Assembly: GCA_963682085.1 (NCBI GenBank)
Contig: OY821614.1
Coordinates: forward strand, 1,302,001-1,366,000
DNA: 64,000 nt
Direction: 5' to 3'
Source of the DNA: Thiodubiliella sp900128405
Lineage (GTDB): Bacteria > Pseudomonadota > Gammaproteobacteria > PS1 > Pseudothioglobaceae
Positions 7,213 through 16,003 of the stretch are shown piece after piece (position 1 is the stretch's first letter; every line of letters starts with the position of its first letter). Under the pieces are notes generated by a model that was not told the DNA's origin, searched no databases, and worked only from the letters and a program-made list of their open reading frames with translations. The translations under genes were made by a program, and so were the position numbers.

Positions 7213-7939
7213 TCATACTGTTGGTCAAGGGCAAACATTGGTTTTATTGCATGGCTGGGGGTTTAATTCTGAATTATTTAATACATTAATTGAACAGTAT
7301 AAAAACCAATATCGCATAACCGTGATTGACTTACCGGGTCATGGTAGAAGTGATGAAGTCAAGGGGGGAGTAAATGAATGGTGTGATGAAATTATTAAAA
7401 TTTTGCCTAATAACCCAATATTACTCGGCTGGTCATTAGGAGGGTTATTGGCAATAAATATCGCCAATAAAATCAAAGTATCTGCATTGATATTGGTCGC
7501 TGCTACGCCTAAATTTGTGCAAACCAATGACTGGGTTTATGGCATAGATGCAAATAATTTTCATCAATTTTCTGATGCGTTATCGCTCAACCTGTCCAAG
7601 GGGTTAAAGCGTTTTATTAGTTTACAAACCAGCGACAAAGCACAACTTAAAATACTAAATCAATCTATTGATGCACTGCCTGCAAACGCCAAGGCACTCA
7701 ATCAAGGCTTAGAAATTTTATTAAACAGTGATTTCCGCCATCAATTCAAGCAACTAAAAATACCCGTGCAAATTATTTTAGGCAATCGCGACACCTTGGT
7801 GCCTGCTAATATTGCACACTGGTATGCGTGCCTTGCAACTTCAAAGCCTGATGTCAAAGTTGAGAAGGTGTTGGTTACTACACTCAATACGGGGCATTTG
7901 CCTTTTTTACATCCAGATTTTAAGTTGCGTATAATTTAG
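7202..7939 (+). CDS. bioH: Pimeloyl-ACP methyl ester esterase
   Basis: An alpha/beta hydrolase of 245 residues that demethylates pimeloyl-ACP methyl ester to end the BioC-BioH pimelate route. The features are the oxyanion LLHGWGFNSELF near the N-terminus, VIDLPGHGRS, the nucleophile elbow GWSLGG (Ser78), the acid ILGNRDTLVP near residue 195 and the catalytic His in NTGHLPFLH. It overlaps bioF, which strongly supports the assignment, and is followed by purE after a short gap. Confidence 0.92.
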   Translation: MLYSHTVGQGQTLVLLHGWGFNSELFNTLIEQYKNQYRITVIDLPGHGRSDEVKGGVNEWCDEIIKILPNNPILLGWSLGGLLAINIANKIKVSALILVAATPKFVQTNDWVYGIDANNFHQFSDALSLNLSKGLKRFISLQTSDKAQLKILNQSIDALPANAKALNQGLEILLNSDFRHQFKQLKIPVQIILGNRDTLVPANIAHWYACLATSKPDVKVEKVLVTTLNTGHLPFLHPDFKLRII

Positions 7940-7958
7940 GAAAATTTTGGAGGAAAAA

Positions 7959-8447
7959 ATGAAGGCACTTGTTGGAGTTATTATGGGGTCAAAATCTGAT
8001 TGGCCAACGATGAAAAATGCAGTAGAAATGCTAGAGCAATTTGGCATTCCGCATGAAGTTCAGGTGGTGTCTGCACATCGCACCCCTGATTTGATGTTTG
8101 AATACGCTAATACTGCCAGTGAACGAGGACTCAAAGTCATTATTGCAGGGGCAGGTGGTGCAGCACACTTACCGGGTATGGTAGCGAGTAAAACCATTGT
8201 GCCAGTGCTGGGCGTTCCTGTGCAATCGCGTGCACTGAGTGGACACGATTCTTTGTTGTCTATTGCACAAATGCCGGGAGGCATTCCTGTTGGCACACTA
8301 GCGATTGGTGAGGCGGGTGCAAAAAATGCGGGCATCCTTGCTGCACAAATTATTGCCAATGAAAATAATGCAGTGAAAGAGAAGGTTTCTGCCTTTAGAG
8401 CCAAGCAAACGCAAGATGTTTTAGACAATCCCAATCCTAAAAACTAA
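7959..8447 (+). CDS. purE: N5-carboxyaminoimidazole ribonucleotide mutase
   Basis: PurE moves the carboxyl of N5-CAIR to give CAIR in purine synthesis. The 162-residue length is standard. Signature segments are VIMGSKSDWPTMKNA, VVSAHRTPDLMFEYA (catalytic His), IIAGAGGAAHLPGM and LPGMVA..PVLGVPVQSRALSGHDSLLSI. The start is fixed by GGAGG at 7949-7953 with the ATG at 7959; the frame is open four codons further up, but that part contains the ribosome-binding site. It forms a pair with purK, 11 bases downstream. Confidence 0.97.
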   Translation: MKALVGVIMGSKSDWPTMKNAVEMLEQFGIPHEVQVVSAHRTPDLMFEYANTASERGLKVIIAGAGGAAHLPGMVASKTIVPVLGVPVQSRALSGHDSLLSIAQMPGGIPVGTLAIGEAGAKNAGILAAQIIANENNAVKEKVSAFRAKQTQDVLDNPNPKN

Positions 8448-8458
8448 GGGTATTTAAA

Positions 8459-9550
8459 ATGAAAGTAGGTATTTTAGGTGCAGGTCAATTAGGAAGAATG
8501 CTTGCCATTGCAGGTTATCCCTTAAATCACCAATTTGGTTTTTCAGGTAATAACAATGACGAGCCTTCCTCTTTATTGGGGCGTATGTTTACTGGTGAAA
8601 AAAACATTGAATCGCTGATTAACTTTGCCGATGTAATTACCTATGAAAGTGAAAATACCGATATAGAGATTGTGAAAGCCATCAGCCAAAAAGTGGCAGT
8701 TTATCCCAGTGAAAAATCCCTTTTCACCACCCAACATCGTGGTCGTGAAAAGGCCTTATTTAATCAGCTCAATATCCCTTGTGCACCCTATCAAATGGTT
8801 AATTCTGAGGCAGATTTAAAACAGGCGGTTGAAACAATTGGCTTACCTGCAATCTTAAAAACAGCCACTGAAGGTTATGATGGTAAGGGTCAATTTTTAA
8901 TGCGTGAAGCAAATCAAATCACTGAAGCGTGGGATAGTATGAATGGCGTTGAGTCCATTTTAGAAGGTTTTGTTGATTTTAAGCGTGAACTTTCTCTGAT
9001 TGCCGTGCGTGACACTAACAACAATCACAAATATTACCCTTTGGTCGAAAATGACCATCATAATGGCATTTTGCGATTAACTATCGCCCCTGCACAAAAT
9101 ATTGACGAATGCCTACAAAAAACTGCCGAACGCTATATGCAAACCTTACTGGATGAAATGAACCATATTGGCGTTCTAACTATTGAATTATTTGAAACTG
9201 AAAATGGACTGGTGGTCAATGAAATGGCACCTAGGGTGCATAATTCAGGACATTGGAGCATAGAAGGTGCAAATACTTCACAATTTGAAAACCATATTCG
9301 TGCCATTACCGGTCAACCGCTCGGCGATACCACGCCCACCCATCCATTTTGCGCAATGATTAATATTATTAGTAAAATTGGTGATACCGATATTGTGCTA
9401 AATATGCCCAATGCACATCTGCACTTATACGACAAAGAAGAGCGTATTGACAGAAAATTAGGGCACATTAATATGACAGCAAGTTCTGAGCAAGAACTTA
9501 ATGATAGCATTCAAAAATTACAGGCGTTTTTACCCAATGTTGACAATTAA
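8459..9550 (+). CDS. purK: N5-carboxyaminoimidazole ribonucleotide synthase
   Basis: An ATP-grasp enzyme of 363 residues that carboxylates AIR with bicarbonate and ATP, making the PurE substrate. It shows an N-terminal GILGAGQLGRMLAIAG nucleotide-fold motif, ITYESEN, the ATP-grasp PAILKTATEGYDGKGQ, and the metal and substrate region VNEMAPRVHNSGHWSIEGA. The C-terminal domain HLHLYDKEERIDRKLGHINM is typical of PurK. A small gene starts inside its last codons. Confidence 0.97.
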   Translation: MKVGILGAGQLGRMLAIAGYPLNHQFGFSGNNNDEPSSLLGRMFTGEKNIESLINFADVITYESENTDIEIVKAISQKVAVYPSEKSLFTTQHRGREKALFNQLNIPCAPYQMVNSEADLKQAVETIGLPAILKTATEGYDGKGQFLMREANQITEAWDSMNGVESILEGFVDFKRELSLIAVRDTNNNHKYYPLVENDHHNGILRLTIAPAQNIDECLQKTAERYMQTLLDEMNHIGVLTIELFETENGLVVNEMAPRVHNSGHWSIEGANTSQFENHIRAITGQPLGDTTPTHPFCAMINIISKIGDTDIVLNMPNAHLHLYDKEERIDRKLGHINMTASSEQELNDSIQKLQAFLPNVDN

Positions 9551-9836
9551 ATACAAATGGCACGAGGCAATGCTATACAAAGTTACAGGCGATCCGATTA
9601 GCATCAAGCCCACTGACGGCAAAGAAGAATTTGAAACCTCGGAACTACAAACTTTCATAGAAGGCTACTTGGGCTTTATCAAGCAAGCAAATGGTATGCT
9701 GGTTATTAATGACGATGGTGAAGCGCTAGGACTGCCTCAGAATGAGATGGCGGGTAAAAATGGCTATGCCTTATTCGGCAATGTTATTTTTGTCCCTATT
9801 GATAATAAAAGCACGCTAGATGTTACCACGCACTAA
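9537..9836 (+). CDS. Conserved hypothetical protein (DUF3846-like)
   Basis: A 99-residue cytosolic protein. The arrangement KPTDGKEEFETSELQTFIEGY followed by GMLVINDDGEALGLPQNEMA resembles DUF3846 proteins, which are mostly known from plasmids and phages; this is a memory-based match and may be wrong. The ATG at 9537 overlaps the purK stop, so it is probably co-translated with purK; a longer frame from 9501 would lie inside purK. No function can be assigned. Confidence 0.68.
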   Translation: MLTIKYKWHEAMLYKVTGDPISIKPTDGKEEFETSELQTFIEGYLGFIKQANGMLVINDDGEALGLPQNEMAGKNGYALFGNVIFVPIDNKSTLDVTTH

Positions 9837-9881
9837 TTAAAATTCTTGCCACTACAATATTTATATTTTTTTGTCTTTGTA

Positions 9882-10256
9882 TTAAGAAAAACGCTTTTCT
9901 AAATAAGCGATAATATCAGTAGTTTCCAGCATCCACTCCACCTTTTCATCATCGGTTATTTTTAAACAAGGCACTTGCACTTTACCCGTTTCTTTAAGCA
10001 ATTCTGCCCTAAAAACACCTTGCCTATTTTGTGCATCTCGGGTGATAATATTAAGATTTAAACGCCTAATGGTTCTTCTGGTTTTTATGCAAAATGGGCA
10101 ACCAAAAAATTGATATAACTCAATATGTGCAGTTTCTCCATCCACTTCTTGTTGTTGTTTAGCACTTCGTTTAACTTTGCTCACTGGAATTAACCAACTG
10201 ATAAAAGCAATAATCGCACCCAATCCATTTCTAAAACCTTTTAATAATAATTTCAT
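9882..10256 (-). CDS. Membrane-anchored glutaredoxin-like protein
   Basis: 124 residues. An N-terminal hydrophobic stretch (LGAIIAFISWLIPV, about residues 12-25) probably anchors it in the inner membrane. From about residue 45 there is a glutaredoxin/thioredoxin fold with IELYQFFGCPFCIKTRRTIRR, a dithiol CPFC site, then VQVPCLKITDD with the cis-Pro and a TTDIIAYLEKRF ending. The likely role is glutathione-dependent thiol exchange near the membrane. Its ATG overlaps the folD stop (ATGA), making it the last gene of the minus-strand cluster that starts with psiE. Confidence 0.87.
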   Translation of the reverse strand: MKLLLKGFRNGLGAIIAFISWLIPVSKVKRSAKQQQEVDGETAHIELYQFFGCPFCIKTRRTIRRLNLNIITRDAQNRQGVFRAELLKETGKVQVPCLKITDDEKVEWMLETTDIIAYLEKRFS

Positions 10257-11089
10257 TTTTCTTTCCTTGCCTCATAGGCGGTTAGTGTATTTTCTAATAA
10301 AGTAGCGATGGTCATTGGCCCAACACCACCAGGGACTGGGGTAATCCAGCTAGCAACTTTTTGAGCAGATTCAAAATCCACATCGCCAACCAAACGCCCA
10401 TTATCTAATTTATTGATGCCAACATCAATCACAATGGCATCTGCTTTAATCCAATCACCTTGAATCATTTTTGCAATACCAACAGCTACCACAACAATAT
10501 CAGCCTGTTTAAGTTTGCTAGGTAAATCTTGGGTTTTACTGTTGCAAATAGTAACTGTGGCACGGGCATTTAATAATTCCATTGCCATCGGTCGCCCCAC
10601 AATATTCGATGTACCCACAACCACACAATTTTTGCCCACCAAACCCACACCAATCGTTTTAAGCATGGTCATCACCCCTTTGGGTGTACAAGGGCGTAAA
10701 AAAGCGTTATTTTGCATTAGTTTGCCAATATTTTCACTGTGAAAGCCGTCCACATCTTTTGCTGGATGAATGGCTTCAATCACCAAATTAGCATCCAAAT
10801 GTTGTGGCAATGGCAACTGCACTAAAATACCATCAACCTTATCATCATTATTTAAACGCTCAATTTCAGACAATAACGCTGCTTGGCTAATGTCTGCTGG
10901 CTTGTTAATTTCTTCAGAATAAAAACCTGCTTCCTTGCAAGCGATGCCCTTGTTACGCACATACACTGCTGAAGCAGGGTCGCTACCCACCAAAATCACT
11001 GCTAAACCCGGTTTTCTCTCCAATAACACTACTTGATTAGCAATAGTTTGCCTTAATTTCCGTGCAATTTGCTTGCCATCAATAATCAC
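10253..11089 (-). CDS. folD: Methylenetetrahydrofolate dehydrogenase/cyclohydrolase
   Basis: A bifunctional cytosolic enzyme, 278 residues, interconverting methylene-, methenyl- and formyl-tetrahydrofolate with NADP. Motifs include AVILVGSDPASAVYVRNKGIA (with the catalytic Lys), DGILVQLPLPQHLD, KDVDGFH, CTPKGVMTML, VVVGTSNIVGRPMA and PVPGGVGPMTIATLL. The start is a GTG at 11089 (VIIDGKQIA) with GGGAGG eight bases upstream; it overlaps the kdsB stop by four bases. A longer in-frame extension would run into kdsB coding sequence. metF at 20203 acts on the same folate pool. Confidence 0.96.
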   Translation of the reverse strand: MIIDGKQIARKLRQTIANQVVLLERKPGLAVILVGSDPASAVYVRNKGIACKEAGFYSEEINKPADISQAALLSEIERLNNDDKVDGILVQLPLPQHLDANLVIEAIHPAKDVDGFHSENIGKLMQNNAFLRPCTPKGVMTMLKTIGVGLVGKNCVVVGTSNIVGRPMAMELLNARATVTICNSKTQDLPSKLKQADIVVVAVGIAKMIQGDWIKADAIVIDVGINKLDNGRLVGDVDFESAQKVASWITPVPGGVGPMTIATLLENTLTAYEARKEK

Positions 11090-11820
11090 TGTAATGCCTC
11101 CCTTACTTTGTCTAAATCTGCTTGCGTATCCACACCAAAACCTACAGTGGCACACGCTTTGCTAATATGTATATCAAACCCTTCATTAAGCACGGTGAGT
11201 TGTTCTAATTTTTCCACTTGCTCGTAATCCGACCTATTCATAGTTAAATATTGCTTAATAAAGCCTGAACGATAAGCGTAAATACCGATATGCTTAAAAC
11301 AAGTTTCAACCTTAAAATCCGCTGCGTCTCGAAAAGCGGGAATGGGTGAACGCGAAAAATAGAGTGCCTTACCAAATTTATCAAACACCACTTTCACGCA
11401 ATTTGAATCTAAATATTGAGCTTTGTCCACTACATTTTCACATAGTGTTGCCATTTGCATTTTTGAATCCGCTAAATTTTGTGCCACTTGTTGAATAACT
11501 TTTGCATCCAGCATTGGCTCATCGCCCTGCACATTTACAATAATTTTATTATCCTCAATATCCAACTTTGTCAAAACCTCTGCAATACGAGCAGTGCCTG
11601 AGGTGTGTTTGTCGCTGGTCATACAAGTGGTTGCACCAAACTCATGTGCAACTGCCTCAATACGCCTGTCATCGGTGGCAATAATCACACGACCTGCACC
11701 GCTTTTTTTAGCATTTTCATAAGTGTGTTGAATGAGGGGCTTGCCGTGAATATTTTGCAATAATTTTGCACTCAAACGAGTTGAAGCATAGCGTGCAGGA
11801 ATAATGACAATAAAACTCAT
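11086..11820 (-). CDS. kdsB: 3-deoxy-manno-octulosonate cytidylyltransferase
   Basis: KdsB activates Kdo with CTP for lipopolysaccharide inner-core synthesis. The 244-residue length fits. Typical segments are FIVIIPARYASTRLSAKLL at the N-terminus (nucleotide-binding Arg and Lys), RVIIATDDRRI, CMTSDKHTSGTARIAEV, IIVNVQGDEPML and a closing VGFGVDTQADLDKVR. The ATG at 11820 is used; its A is the last base of the preceding gene's stop. It sits with lpxK and a YcaR-like gene, the same envelope neighbourhood found in many gammaproteobacteria. Confidence 0.96.
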   Translation of the reverse strand: MSFIVIIPARYASTRLSAKLLQNIHGKPLIQHTYENAKKSGAGRVIIATDDRRIEAVAHEFGATTCMTSDKHTSGTARIAEVLTKLDIEDNKIIVNVQGDEPMLDAKVIQQVAQNLADSKMQMATLCENVVDKAQYLDSNCVKVVFDKFGKALYFSRSPIPAFRDAADFKVETCFKHIGIYAYRSGFIKQYLTMNRSDYEQVEKLEQLTVLNEGFDIHISKACATVGFGVDTQADLDKVREALQ

Positions 11821-11981
11821 CAACTTATTTTTCTCGCCTCTTCAACCAATAAAACTGGGATACCGTCAATAATAGGATACGCCAATGCACTTTCCTCGCA
11901 AACCAATTCATCGTCCACTTGCTTGAGTGGTGCCTTGCTTTGTGGGCAAACCAATAATTTTAATAAGGATTCATCAATCAT
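11820..11981 (-). CDS. Trm112/YcaR-family small protein
   Basis: A 53-residue protein, too short for most gene filters: MIDESLLKLLVCPQSKAPLK, then DDELVCEESALAYPI, then IDGIPVLLVEEAR. These are the marks of the UPF0434/Trm112 family, including one Cys of the N-terminal CP pair and the IxDGIPVLL motif. Its usual place is between lpxK and kdsB, exactly as here. The ATG overlaps the lpxK stop and its own stop overlaps the kdsB ATG. The role in bacteria is unclear; eukaryotic Trm112 is a methyltransferase partner. Confidence 0.9.
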   Translation of the reverse strand: MIDESLLKLLVCPQSKAPLKQVDDELVCEESALAYPIIDGIPVLLVEEARKIS

Positions 11982-12895
11982 AATTTTGCGTCAAGTTGTT
12001 GTAAAAAATCTTCATCTAATTGGGCTTCTACTTGCAAAACCCACATATTTTCATCAATGAATGGTGTGCATTTTACACAATCCTTGGCGGTCATAAGAAT
12101 GGGATGTGTTTCTTTAAAATTCAAATCGTGTGCAACAAACAAATGATGATCCTTAAAAGGATGTTGAATCAAATGAATGCCCAAATCAATCAAGGTGGAA
12201 AAAAACTTATTTGGCTTTCCAATCCCAGCCACAGCATGACAAGTCTGCCCTTGAAAATAATCCAGTGGTTGCTTTTGTTGGGTTTTTAAATTAATAAATG
12301 CAATGGGTTTCAGAATGCTTTGCATAACAAAATCCACACTTTTTAAACGCTTTTTAGACTCTCGTAATGGCCCTGCTGGCAATAAAAAACCATTACCAAA
12401 ACCATTTTCCACACAAATCTCAACCGCCCTACCCATACCGTAATGTTGCAAACCATCATCACTAATCACAATGCCTACTTTGTGCTGGGTAATTAAATCT
12501 TGCACTGCTTGTGCACGATTTTTATTGACCATAACTGCCACTTTGGTCTGTTGATAAATCAACATTGGCTCATCTCCCACTCTGTCAGTCCTTGAATGTT
12601 CATCCACCAGTTGAGAAGTAGAGTCTTGCAATTTTCCACCATACCCTCGTGAAACCACGCCAACTTTTTTTCCTTGCTGTTTAAAATGTTCAACCAAAGC
12701 GATAACAATTGGTGTTTTACCTGTGCCACCAACAGTAATATTGCCCACCACAATAACAGGCACAGAAAATTGATGTGTGGTAAATAAACCAAGGCGATAA
12801 AGCCCCCTTCTGATAAGCGATAACACATAAAAAACCGCCGACAATGGCAGTAATAAATAATGAACAATGCTGCTCGTATTTAAATCAATAATCAC
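11978..12895 (-). CDS. lpxK: Tetraacyldisaccharide 4'-kinase
   Basis: LpxK phosphorylates the lipid A disaccharide at the 4' position at the inner face of the cytoplasmic membrane. The 305-residue protein has an N-terminal membrane-binding helix (LLLPLSAVFYVLSLIRRGLY) and a Walker A motif VGNITVGGTGKTP. Family segments GVVSRGYGG, RVGDEPMLI, ISDDGLQHY and LLPAGPLRES are all present. The start is a GTG at 12895 (MIIDLN), overlapping the psiE stop by 11 bases. Confidence 0.95.
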   Translation of the reverse strand: MIIDLNTSSIVHYLLLPLSAVFYVLSLIRRGLYRLGLFTTHQFSVPVIVVGNITVGGTGKTPIVIALVEHFKQQGKKVGVVSRGYGGKLQDSTSQLVDEHSRTDRVGDEPMLIYQQTKVAVMVNKNRAQAVQDLITQHKVGIVISDDGLQHYGMGRAVEICVENGFGNGFLLPAGPLRESKKRLKSVDFVMQSILKPIAFINLKTQQKQPLDYFQGQTCHAVAGIGKPNKFFSTLIDLGIHLIQHPFKDHHLFVAHDLNFKETHPILMTAKDCVKCTPFIDENMWVLQVEAQLDEDFLQQLDAKL

Positions 12896-13310
12896 TATCA
12901 GACTGGTATTTTTTCTCAGTAATTTTCAATATACCTGCTGCTATTGCTAATATCAAAATTGCAACCACCATAACCAGTAAATTAAACTTATCATGTGCTA
13001 CCAAAGATTTCATATCAATCACCAAAAAACGAGTAATAGCGGTAATGGCAATAAAGATTAAAAAAACAACTGGCATTCTATGGGTTTTGAAATAAATGCC
13101 CGTCATTGCCCCTAACTCCAAATAAATAAACAACAGTAAAATATCTTTTAGTGAAGCAAAACCTGATTCGTGTTGCATAATCAGCAAATACTCATGAATT
13201 GCCGACCAGACAATCGTAGCACCAATAATAAACAGCCCGATAATATGAAAAGTTTCGATCATAAAATTACCTAATTGGTCAATTTTATTTTTGATATTTG
13301 TGTTTAACAT
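12885..13310 (-). CDS. psiE: PsiE-family inner membrane protein
   Basis: A 141-residue protein with four hydrophobic segments (ETFHIIGLFIIGATIVWSAI, DILLLFIYLELGAM, VVFLIFIAITAITRFLVI, FNLLVMVVAILILAIAAG). The motif LLLFIYLELGAMTGIYFKTHRMPV is typical of phosphate-starvation-inducible PsiE proteins. In E. coli psiE is under PhoB and cAMP-CRP control, but I see no clear Pho box here. It is the first gene of the minus-strand folate/envelope cluster, preceded by a decayed MITE that may have moved or replaced its promoter. Confidence 0.85.
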   Translation of the reverse strand: MLNTNIKNKIDQLGNFMIETFHIIGLFIIGATIVWSAIHEYLLIMQHESGFASLKDILLLFIYLELGAMTGIYFKTHRMPVVFLIFIAITAITRFLVIDMKSLVAHDKFNLLVMVVAILILAIAAGILKITEKKYQSDSDY

Positions 13311-13340
13311 TTTTTCCCCTATTTTTTAGACTTTTGTGTA

Positions 13341-13491
13341 GAGCCCTTTACATATAATAAAATTCATATTTTTGCCAAATTAGCAATTTCTGTTAACCCT
13401 GTCTTAGCAAGACTAAGGCTGAGTCTGAAAAATTTCCAAGTTGATAAAAAGTAAGTTCTTAATGATTATTCATATTATATGCAAAGGTCTT
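13341..13491. mobile_element. Degenerate MITE copy
   Basis: It lies in the divergent spacer between psiE and the LolC-type gene. The ends are GAGCCCTTTACATA (left) and TATGCAAAGGTCT (right), mutated versions of the MITE termini. The core CTTAGCAAGACTAAG and the following TTCCAAGTTGATAAAAAG match the full-length copy at 2935 read in reverse. No target duplication is left, so this is an old insertion. Confidence 0.75.
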
Positions 13492-13529
13492 TACTTTTAA
13501 AGTGTTAATTATGACAAAATATTAACCTT

Positions 13530-14765
13530 ATGAGCATTGAATTTAAAATTTCTAATCAATATTTACGATCTAGCCGAAAAAAAGGCTTGGTTTCTTTCAT
13601 TTCTGGCGTTTCCATTATTGGGCTAATATTAGGTATGATGACGCTGATTACCGTTTTATCAGTGATGAATGGCTTTCACAAGGAATTGCGTGATAGAGTA
13701 TTGGGTGCTATTTCGCATTCCCACATTTTAGCCTATGACGGCAAAATCGAAAATTGGCAAGCACTACAAACAAAGATTAACCAGCATCCAAATGTGCTTA
13801 ACACCTCGCCCTATATAGAAAAATATGCACTAATCAACACGCCATTTGGATCGCAAGGTGTTCTTATTAGGGGGGTTAAACCAAAATTAGAAAGAAAAAC
13901 CTCAGTTTTACTGGACAACATTAAATATGGTAATGCAAAATTAAACAAATCCAATATCTTAATTGGCACAGGATTAGCAGCAGAATTGGGGGTGATTCTA
14001 GGCGATAAAGTAACTTTATTAACGCCACAATTATCTGCCAATATTCTTGGTATGCAGCCTAGATTTAAACGCTTTACAGTAACTGGTATTTTTGATGCAG
14101 GTGTTAGTGAATATGACAATAATTTGGCTTTTATTGATCTTAAGCAAGCACAATTATTGTATGCAATGAAAACTAAAGTTTCGGGCATTCGATTAAAAGT
14201 GGACGATTTATTTAATGCCAAAAAAATTACCGAAGAAGTGCTCAATGGATTAAATTCTGATCAATACTATGGCGTTGATTGGATGCAACAGAAGGCAAAT
14301 TTCATTAAAGCCCTGAACCTTGAAAAGCAGATGATTGGCATTGTGTTGTTTCTGATTATTGCCGTTGCTGCATTCAATGTGGTTTCAATGATGGTCATGG
14401 TGGTTGCTGATAAAAAAGCCGATATTGCCATCCTTAGAACCATTGGTATGACTCCAAATCGCATTGTTAAGTTGTTCTTTTATCAAGGCATCACCATTGG
14501 CATCACTGGCATTGTTATTGGCACGATATTAGGCGTCACACTTGCACTTAATATAGAGTCCGTTATTAGTGCGGTTGAAGCAATATTAGGGTTTAAATTT
14601 TTTCCTCAAGATGTGTTTTATATTAATCGCTTTCCTTCTGAAGTTCACTTAAACGATGTAATCACGGTAGCAATTAGTGCCTTTTTTTTGGTAGTCATTG
14701 CTTCCATTTATCCTGCAAAACGCGCAGGAAAACTGCAAATCTCAGAGGTGCTTAATCATGAGTAA
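13530..14765 (+). CDS. lolC: Lipoprotein-releasing ABC transporter permease (LolC/LolE type)
   Basis: A 411-residue inner-membrane permease of the LolCDE system, which extracts outer-membrane lipoproteins from the inner membrane. It has one N-terminal helix after RSSRKKGLVSFISG, a large periplasmic domain (about residues 50-260), and three C-terminal helices in the FtsX/MacB-type domain (IGIVLFLIIAVAAFNVVSMM, DIAILRTIGMTPNRI, IYPAKRAGKLQISEVLNHE). Only one permease gene is present before lolD, so the complex may use this subunit twice (LolF type) unless a partner lies elsewhere. It overlaps lolD by eight bases. Confidence 0.92.
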   Translation: MSIEFKISNQYLRSSRKKGLVSFISGVSIIGLILGMMTLITVLSVMNGFHKELRDRVLGAISHSHILAYDGKIENWQALQTKINQHPNVLNTSPYIEKYALINTPFGSQGVLIRGVKPKLERKTSVLLDNIKYGNAKLNKSNILIGTGLAAELGVILGDKVTLLTPQLSANILGMQPRFKRFTVTGIFDAGVSEYDNNLAFIDLKQAQLLYAMKTKVSGIRLKVDDLFNAKKITEEVLNGLNSDQYYGVDWMQQKANFIKALNLEKQMIGIVLFLIIAVAAFNVVSMMVMVVADKKADIAILRTIGMTPNRIVKLFFYQGITIGITGIVIGTILGVTLALNIESVISAVEAILGFKFFPQDVFYINRFPSEVHLNDVITVAISAFFLVVIASIYPAKRAGKLQISEVLNHE

Positions 14766-15429
14766 AATTATTGAATGCAGCGAACTAAATTACAATTACC
14801 ACAATGGTAGTGTCCAAACGCCCGTGCTAAACGCCTTAAATTTAGTCGTTAATCAATCCGAATCTCTTGCCATCGTTGGACAGTCAGGTTGTGGTAAATC
14901 CACTTTGCTTAATTTATTGGGCGGTATGAGTCAACCTAGTGCTGGAAAAGTAATGGTCAATGGGTTTGATTTATCACAATTGAATGAAAAGAAAATCACA
15001 CTTCTTCGTGCACAATATTTGGGGTTTGTATATCAATTCCATCATTTATTAAAAGATTTTAGTGCCTTAGACAATGTGGCAATGCCACTATTAATTCGTG
15101 GCGACGACACACAAACAGCACTTAAAAAATCTAGTAAAATCTTAACCGATATTGGCTTACAAGATAGGCTCAATCATAAGCCTGCAGAATTATCTGGTGG
15201 CCAACGACAACGGGTTGCTATTGCCCGTGCCTTAATTAACAAGCCAAATTGCTTGTTGGCTGATGAACCCACAGGTAACTTGGATGCCAAAAGCGCAAAA
15301 GAAGTTTTAGGTTTAATGATGGAACTTAATCAACAACAAAAGTCAGCTTTAATTTTAGTTACCCACGATATGTCCATTGCCAAAAAAATGGACAGATTTT
15401 TAACTTTAGAAAATGGAACCCTGATATGA
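14758..15429 (+). CDS. lolD: Lipoprotein-releasing ABC transporter ATP-binding subunit
   Basis: A 223-residue ABC ATPase. Visible motifs are Walker A GQSGCGKSTLLNLLGG, the Q-loop region LGFVYQFHHLLKDFSALDN typical of LolD, the signature LSGGQRQRVAIARAL, Walker B CLLADEPTGNLD and the H-loop LVTHD. It powers lipoprotein release together with the upstream permease. The ATG at 14758 overlaps the permease stop. The next gene starts four bases before its end. Confidence 0.95.
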   Translation: MSKIIECSELNYNYHNGSVQTPVLNALNLVVNQSESLAIVGQSGCGKSTLLNLLGGMSQPSAGKVMVNGFDLSQLNEKKITLLRAQYLGFVYQFHHLLKDFSALDNVAMPLLIRGDDTQTALKKSSKILTDIGLQDRLNHKPAELSGGQRQRVAIARALINKPNCLLADEPTGNLDAKSAKEVLGLMMELNQQQKSALILVTHDMSIAKKMDRFLTLENGTLI

Positions 15430-15977
15430 ATATACATCAAATGCAAATTTCTTATTCAAACCAAGAAGATAGACTTATCCTAAGCATTAACAGCAAAGAC
15501 AATGAAGAATTGCGTCTATTTTTAACCCGTCGAATTGTAACCTCATTTTGGGATATTCTCAATAAAACAATCAGCCATTCTTTATCTATTCAACCTACAC
15601 CTGATGATATGTTGGAATTGCCAGAATCGCAAAAAAAGCAGATGGAACAAAAAATGGCACAGCAAATACAACAGCAGAACATAATTGAAAAAAGTGATTA
15701 TGAAACGCCTTTTAACAAAGGGGATAAATTTCCGATGGGTGAAGAGCCTATTTTGGTGGAAAAAGTTACCATTAATGTTTATGAAAATAACAATACTGCT
15801 CTTATTTTTGAAAGCAATAATGGGCAAAATATTAACTTAAATCTAACGCCGCAACTGTTGCTCAACTTATCTGATTTACTTATTAGAATTATGCCAAATA
15901 CAAATTGGAATATTAATTTGAAGGGTGATGCCAATATGCTTACCTCTGACAACCAAGATAAGTTAGCTTTACATTAA
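15426..15977 (+). CDS. Hypothetical protein linked to lolCD
   Basis: A 183-residue protein whose ATG overlaps the lolD stop (ATGA), so it is probably made with the Lol transporter. There is no signal peptide or membrane segment. The N-terminal part (QMQISYSNQEDRLILSIN, LFLTRRIVTSFWDIL) looks like a folded alpha/beta domain; residues 60-90 are Gln/Met/Lys-rich and probably flexible; the C-terminal part (VTINVYENNNTALIFES, NLTPQLLLNLSDLLIRI) looks folded again. I do not recognise the family. The operon position hints at an envelope-linked role, but nothing in the sequence proves it. Confidence 0.75.
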   Translation: MNIHQMQISYSNQEDRLILSINSKDNEELRLFLTRRIVTSFWDILNKTISHSLSIQPTPDDMLELPESQKKQMEQKMAQQIQQQNIIEKSDYETPFNKGDKFPMGEEPILVEKVTINVYENNNTALIFESNNGQNINLNLTPQLLLNLSDLLIRIMPNTNWNINLKGDANMLTSDNQDKLALH

Positions 15978-16003
15978 TTCATTTACTTGATTAATTTAAA
16001 GTG

